From: Phycisphaerales bacterium UBA2266
GTDB taxonomy: Bacteria > Planctomycetota > Phycisphaerae > Sedimentisphaerales > Anaerobacaceae
DNA length: 19,343 nt
Reading direction: 5' to 3'
NCBI GenBank assembly: GCA_002347125.1
Contig: DDXG01000110.1
Location: 1-19,343 of the forward strand
How positions within the stretch are numbered: the stretch's first letter is position 1; every line of letters begins with the position of its first letter. The notes under the pieces were generated by a model. That model made no database searches and was not told the DNA's origin. It saw nothing but the letters and a program-made list of their open reading frames with translations. This document shows, one piece after another, positions 15,514 through 19,343 of this stretch. The translations under genes were made by a program, and so were the position numbers.

Positions 15514-18500
15514 CTATCTGCCCGTCGTGGTGAAACGCCATACGGGTCCGGGGGTCAGACCGCCTTCGCGGACCTCATCTATCCGCCAGAAATAGGTCTG
15601 TGAAAGCGCCAATACGCCTGGGTCAAACACCCATTCAGCCTGGTTGCCCACAAACGGCGGCGGATTGGCCGTACCGAAATAGACATCGTGCGAAACCACA
15701 TGGGCGCCCGGCTGCCAACTCAGTACGACCGTCTTCGATACACCCGTAGCCCCGTTCGACGGCTGAGGCGCGCTCGCGGCTCCGCCGACTATACCCGTCG
15801 TAAACGCCCATAAGGGGCCCGTCGTGGTGCCGTCTGGCCCGACCTCATCCACCCGCCAGTAGTAGCTCGTCTCTTCCGCCAGGGGAGCCACGTGACATGT
15901 GGTTGTGGTCAAAGGGGTCAAGAATGGCGGCGGATACTCCGTCCCGAAGTAGAGCTTGTGCTCGGCGGCCCCCTGGCCCGGTTGCCAACTCAACACCGTC
16001 AGAGGGTCGATCCCGTAGGCGCCGTCCGGTGGCAATGGCGCGCCGGCTTGGGTCAGGATTCTCCACGGCCAGCCAAGGGGCGGTCTTGACGGCGCCGGCG
16101 GCGGATCCGCGGGTCTGTGCCCCAACCATCGCTGGGCCAGGGCAATCAGATCCGGCAGGTAGACATACAGATCGCCGTCGATATCGGCCGCCAGGCGCAG
16201 CGGCGGTCCCTGATAACCACACGCCGGGTCCGTGCATTCAAGCCATTGCCCCACCAGCAGGGCAAAGTCCTGGAAGTCCACATTCCCATCGCCGTTGATG
16301 TCGCCGCGGACCGCGAGGCACTGCGGCAGCCCGGCTCCCATACCGCCAAGGGCCCAGACCACGTCATTGGAGTCCTCGAACAGCACCGAATGGTCGTTGG
16401 AATCACTGAACACGAGCAGATCGGCTCCAACCGTCGCCGGATATGACAGCCAGCCTGTGCCCTCAAATCGTGCAATCTCAAATCCCCGGCCGTCGAACAC
16501 GTACAGCCAGCCGTCCTCACCGGCCGCGTACACTACACCATCGGGCCCAACGGCCAGGGTGAATGCCCCTTGGTCGCCAAGCCGTTCGACCCATCGAATC
16601 GTGCCGTTCGGGTCAACCGCCCGCAGATACGGATCATCCAATCCCACGTAGATCGTCCCATCCGGCCCGACGACCGGCTCCGTCACGCCGTCGGGCTCGG
16701 CCGCCAGGTCCCCGTCGAACCAGGGCGAATTCAAGTCGGCCAGGTCCACGGCCCATACGATTGTCCCCCCAACGGGCTCAATGGCGTACAGGCGGCTGTC
16801 GAACAGCAGAGTCTGGTAGACCGTTCCGTCGCCGGCGACCACCGGCGATGCAAACGGCAGCCCTCCCGAATCGAAGTGGCATACCCACTTGACGGCGCCA
16901 TCGTTCGCGTCCAGAGCATAGAGATTCGGATCGTACAGCCCCGCCACATACACCGTCCCATCGGCCCCGATGCTCGGCGAGGCAAAGACGGCCGCGCCGT
17001 CGGCGATGCTCATGCCGGCCGTCTTGAACCGCCACAAATCGCCGCCGTCCGCCTCCAGCCCATATGCCCAGCCGTCATGCGAACCGACGAAGACCCTGCC
17101 GTCGGCCGCCACCGCCGGCGCCGCCGAGATAGAGCCCCCGGTTCGGTAGGTCCATCGCACACGGCCGTTAATGTCAAGAACATGAAGCACTCCGTTGGCG
17201 TCGCCCGCGTAGACGCTGCCGTCCGGTCCCACACTCGGCGAACTCAGCAGCGGGCAGTCCGCGTCGTATGTCCAGACGACATTCCCGTCGCGGTCCACGG
17301 TATAGAGCACGCCGCCTCCCGATGCAATATGCGTTCGCTGGTCGAAACCGGCCGTCACGCTCGATACCACCGCCCCCCGGGTCTGGAGCTTCCATCGCAC
17401 ACAACCGACGTTCGGCCCGGATACACCGCCGGTTCCGCTGCGCGTGAAGCGCCCGCCGAGGGTATTCCATGTCGATTCGACGGCCGGCCCCGGGGCATCC
17501 GGACGCATGGCAAAAGGCCCGCCGCCGACGTACACCGCATAGGGGTCGCTGTCCACGGGAGATATGCGAACCAGACACTCGTTGGAGTCGACCCCGTCCG
17601 GCATCCTGCACATGACCCGGCCCACGTCCGCAACGCCGGAAGCCAGGGCGTCCCACGTCTGTCCCGCGTCTTCGCTGAAGAGCACATCGACTGGTCCGAC
17701 CCCATGGCGCCGCCACTGGATCTCGTGCTCGCTGCCGGCCGACCACACCCGGCCCGTATCCGGGTGCGTCACGACCAGCGTCTGGGGCATCTCATCGGCC
17801 CCGATGTCCACTCGCTCGACCATGACCCGCGGTTGTCCGTCGATGTCCACGGCGCTGTAGTCGGCGAAACACGGATCTCCCGCCTCAAGACAGACCGAAT
17901 CCGCCCGAAGATGCCAATCGAGGTAGTCTGTTCTCTGTGGGTACGAACCGACGACCACCAGCCCGACGATGGTGGGCCCGCGCGAGAGATTGCCTTGCTG
18001 TCCGGCCAGCGGATAGACCGTCGGCTCCGGGTCATAGGCGCCTTCATAGAGGTAGGCCTGGGTCACATGGCAGTGCGATACGAGACACGGGTCCGCTATC
18101 AGGAGATTCTTCTCCAGGCCTGCGATAATCGTGTTGGCCAATACGACCGGAGTGTCCCCGCAGTCAACCTGAAATGCCTGCCAGTACTTGCTGACATGCT
18201 CAAACTGGTTGTGGAAGATCGTACAGTTGATGATTTGACTGGCCGCTGTCTGCGGCTCGGCAGCGCGAGCGTAGATGGCGCTACCCCAGCCCCAACCCCG
18301 GTTGTACGCAATGACACAATCTCGCACCAGGGCGTTGCACTGTCCGATCAGCGCTATACCCGCCCCATAGACAGCGTAGCTCTGTCTTATCGTACATCTG
18401 CGAATCGTGGGTGAACTATCTACGCACAGAATCCCGCCTCCCGCCAACCCATAGAACGATCGGTCGCCCAGGTTATAACTGACTGTCGTTCCTTTGCCTG

Positions 18501-18849
18501 AGTACAGAGTAACGCCGTCCAGCACGCTGTCGCGGGCCTCGCCGCTGACGAACTTCACGCACGATCCGCTGTAGGCGCAGATGATACGGGTGCGCCGGCT
18601 GTCCGTCGGGTCTCCGGGGTGGCAGCCTCGCACCGTGATGGCCTTGCCCTTGAAATCGACCGGTCCGTAGAAGTCATAGGGACCCACCGTAATGGTATCG
18701 CCGTTCGAAGCGGCGTCGATGGCCTCCTGAATCGTGGCGAATCGCCCCGGCACATCCCAGGAATTCGGATCACATGGATCCGTTGCCCCTGCGGCAGCGG
18801 AAGACGCCCCGCAAACGACCCCCATTACTGTCAGAACCATCCATCTCAT
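15514..18849 (-). CDS. Secreted beta-helix / PQQ beta-propeller / dockerin / Fn3-like protein
   Basis: The 1111-aa protein starts at ATG 18849 (AGAAGGTG about 6 nt upstream) with signal MRWMVLTVMGVVCGASSAAA; the frame to 18924 is rejected because it would bury this signal. Domain order: parallel beta-helix (about 36-350, opening FATIQEAIDAASNGDTITV and ending VDIGADEMPQ); Ig-like or sialidase-associated sandwich (about 353-460, with VLFSEDAGQTWDALASG); PQQ/BamB-type beta-propeller (about 475-840), whose blades repeat SPSVGPDGSVYAG and VLDINGRVRWTYRTGG-like motifs; canonical dockerin-type calcium repeats (about 846-910: GDINGDGNVDFQDFALLVGQ, then a degenerate DIDGDLYVYLPDLIALAQRW); and two Fn3-like domains (SYYWRVDEV…, FWRIDEV…VWRFTTTGR). 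It probably acts outside the cell. No PQQ-dependent dehydrogenase active site is evident, so the propeller is likelier a binding scaffold (inference). Confidence 0.9.
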   Translation of the reverse strand: MRWMVLTVMGVVCGASSAAAGATDPCDPNSWDVPGRFATIQEAIDAASNGDTITVGPYDFYGPVDFKGKAITVRGCHPGDPTDSRRTRIICAYSGSCVKFVSGEARDSVLDGVTLYSGKGTTVSYNLGDRSFYGLAGGGILCVDSSPTIRRCTIRQSYAVYGAGIALIGQCNALVRDCVIAYNRGWGWGSAIYARAAEPQTAASQIINCTIFHNQFEHVSKYWQAFQVDCGDTPVVLANTIIAGLEKNLLIADPCLVSHCHVTQAYLYEGAYDPEPTVYPLAGQQGNLSRGPTIVGLVVVGSYPQRTDYLDWHLRADSVCLEAGDPCFADYSAVDIDGQPRVMVERVDIGADEMPQTLVVTHPDTGRVWSAGSEHEIQWRRHGVGPVDVLFSEDAGQTWDALASGVADVGRVMCRMPDGVDSNECLVRISPVDSDPYAVYVGGGPFAMRPDAPGPAVESTWNTLGGRFTRSGTGGVSGPNVGCVRWKLQTRGAVVSSVTAGFDQRTHIASGGGVLYTVDRDGNVVWTYDADCPLLSSPSVGPDGSVYAGDANGVLHVLDINGRVRWTYRTGGSISAAPAVAADGRVFVGSHDGWAYGLEADGGDLWRFKTAGMSIADGAAVFASPSIGADGTVYVAGLYDPNLYALDANDGAVKWVCHFDSGGLPFASPVVAGDGTVYQTLLFDSRLYAIEPVGGTIVWAVDLADLNSPWFDGDLAAEPDGVTEPVVGPDGTIYVGLDDPYLRAVDPNGTIRWVERLGDQGAFTLAVGPDGVVYAAGEDGWLYVFDGRGFEIARFEGTGWLSYPATVGADLLVFSDSNDHSVLFEDSNDVVWALGGMGAGLPQCLAVRGDINGDGNVDFQDFALLVGQWLECTDPACGYQGPPLRLAADIDGDLYVYLPDLIALAQRWLGHRPADPPPAPSRPPLGWPWRILTQAGAPLPPDGAYGIDPLTVLSWQPGQGAAEHKLYFGTEYPPPFLTPLTTTTCHVAPLAEETSYYWRVDEVGPDGTTTGPLWAFTTGIVGGAASAPQPSNGATGVSKTVVLSWQPGAHVVSHDVYFGTANPPPFVGNQAEWVFDPGVLALSQTYFWRIDEVREGGLTPGPVWRFTTTGR

Positions 18850-18914
18850 GGCAGCACCTTCTCTTGGCCAAGGGTTCCCATTCAATACTGGCACTCCGGC
18901 AAGCCGCAATATAA

Positions 18915-18944
18915 ATGATACCACACCGGGGCCGGTGATTTCAA
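18915..18944 (-). promoter_or_regulatory. Promoter for the beta-helix/PQQ protein gene
   Basis: On the minus strand TTGAAA (18944-18939, 5 of 6), an 18-bp spacer and TATCAT (18920-18915, 5 of 6) with TGG as an extended -10 predict a start near 18908, about 58 nt before the ATG at 18849. Confidence 0.6.
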
Positions 18945-18962
18945 CCTGGATCTGTCAGTTGA

Positions 18963-18985
18963 CGCTACAATGAGCATTGTAAGCG
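18963..18985. promoter_or_regulatory. Operator-like dyad upstream of the beta-helix/PQQ gene
   Basis: CGC-TACAAT-GAGC-ATTGTA-A-GCG is a near-perfect palindrome with 9 paired positions and a single bulged A. It is centred about 65 bp upstream of the predicted transcript start, a usual place for an activator site. The binding protein is unknown. Confidence 0.4.
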
Positions 18986-19205
18986 GATGGAGGGTAACAC
19001 TGGTGGCAGCCAGTTGCGGCAATTGCGCAGTAGGCGGCATACACTGCATGGGAGCCAGACCGTCCCGACGGCCGTCGCGGCAGAAGCCCTCTCCAGAGGC
19101 TCACGTCCGAGCCCGAGCGCTTGGACGAATCCTTGCACGAAGACCAGACCAAGAGAGAGACCTGCCGGCAAGACCTGACAAAGAGAGACAGCGTCGCCGT
19201 ACCCA

Positions 19206-19229
19206 AGGGCCGATATGCAGATCGGCCCT
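19206..19229. terminator. Hairpin downstream of tRNA-Gly
   Basis: AGGGCCGAT-ATGCAG-ATCGGCCCT is a perfect 9-bp stem with a 6-nt loop, 74 bp beyond the tRNA 3' end on the minus strand. No T-tract follows on either strand. It may be a terminator or processing signal for the tRNA transcript. Confidence 0.4.
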
Positions 19230-19302
19230 AACTCTTTATCCCAGCGTAAGATAGGCGATTCCTGGCTGCCCCTGTCATCGGGAGCCATCCCCTTTTCCCA
19301 AG

Positions 19303-19343
19303 AGCGGGCGATGGGATTCGAACCCACGACGTTCAGCTTGGGA
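19303..19343 (-). tRNA. tRNA-Gly(CCC), 3' half, cut by window edge
   Basis: Read on the minus strand from the edge: U33, anticodon CCC, AA, anticodon-stem 3' strand GCTGA, 5-nt variable loop ACGTC, T-arm GTGGG-TTCGAAT-CCCAT, acceptor 3' strand CGCCCGC, and discriminator U73. The acceptor sequence and U73 are typical of bacterial tRNA-Gly. CCA is not encoded, since CTT follows. Numbering from position 33 to 73 fits exactly 41 nt. The 5' half lies outside the window. Confidence 0.9.

Larger units (their letters stand above)
18945..19302. other. Intergenic region before the tRNA gene
   Basis: This 358-bp stretch contains the dyad at 18963-18985, a hairpin at 19206-19229 and imperfect AGAGAGAC repeats around 19150-19192. 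Frames on both strands are open but have no recognisable domain and no convincing ribosome site, so I call no gene here. Confidence 0.55.

Noticed and set aside
16570..18414. 614-codon plus-strand open frame opposite the propeller gene
   Set aside because: Antisense shadow with no domain or ribosome site; the minus strand carries unmistakable repeats and a signal peptide.
18970..19254. 94-codon plus-strand frame starting in the palindrome
   Set aside because: No good ribosome site, arginine/proline-rich second half, and it runs into the tRNA-associated hairpin.

Overview
The window looks like a piece of a GC-rich planctomycete chromosome, most plausibly Phycisphaerae/Sedimentisphaerales-like. 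The clues are very large secreted proteins made of parallel beta-helices, lamin-tail domains, a CotH-kinase domain, type I dockerin-like calcium repeats and C-terminal Fn3-like pairs (…YYWRVDEV…GPVWRFTT…), alongside an SSS-family symporter and a soluble PAS histidine kinase. This placement is inferred from gene content and not from a marker gene. I see no CRISPR array, insertion sequence, phage gene or rRNA.

Layout: (1) 3-4205 (+), the 3' part of a multidomain CotH/lamin-tail protein cut by the left edge. (2) 4206-4479, an intergenic stretch with terminator-like hairpins and one copy of an interspersed repeat. (3) 5088-6614 and 4480-5088 (-), a FixL/FixJ-like two-component pair with a 1-nt overlap and a good sigma70-type promoter. 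(4) 6615-7382, a region without an intact gene. It holds two exact 23-bp direct repeats upstream of the kinase promoter and what looks like a frameshifted remnant of a heparinase II/III-like C-terminal domain. (5) 10291-7383 (-), an apparent three-gene operon: glycerophosphodiester phosphodiesterase lipoprotein, 74-aa two-helix membrane protein, and SSS symporter starting at a GTG inside the previous stop. (6) 10795-15438 (+), a 1547-aa secreted protein with three tandem beta-helix modules, a dockerin-like segment and two Fn3-like domains, driven by a strong promoter with a UP-like T-tract. (7) 15514-18849 (-), a convergent 1111-aa secreted protein with beta-helix, PQQ-type beta-propeller, dockerin and two Fn3-like domains. 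(8) 19303-19343 (-), the 3' half of a tRNA-Gly(CCC) cut by the right edge.

Functionally, the three giant proteins are probably surface or extracellular proteins. The GDPD/mini-protein/SSS operon suggests extracytoplasmic release of an alcohol or glycerol-3-phosphate and Na+-coupled uptake of one product (inference). The kinase/regulator pair senses a cytoplasmic signal; nothing in the window fixes its targets. No clearly new defence or mobile system is visible. The best leads are the 23-bp repeat pair, the small membrane protein with the symporter's soluble tail, and the threefold beta-helix duplication.
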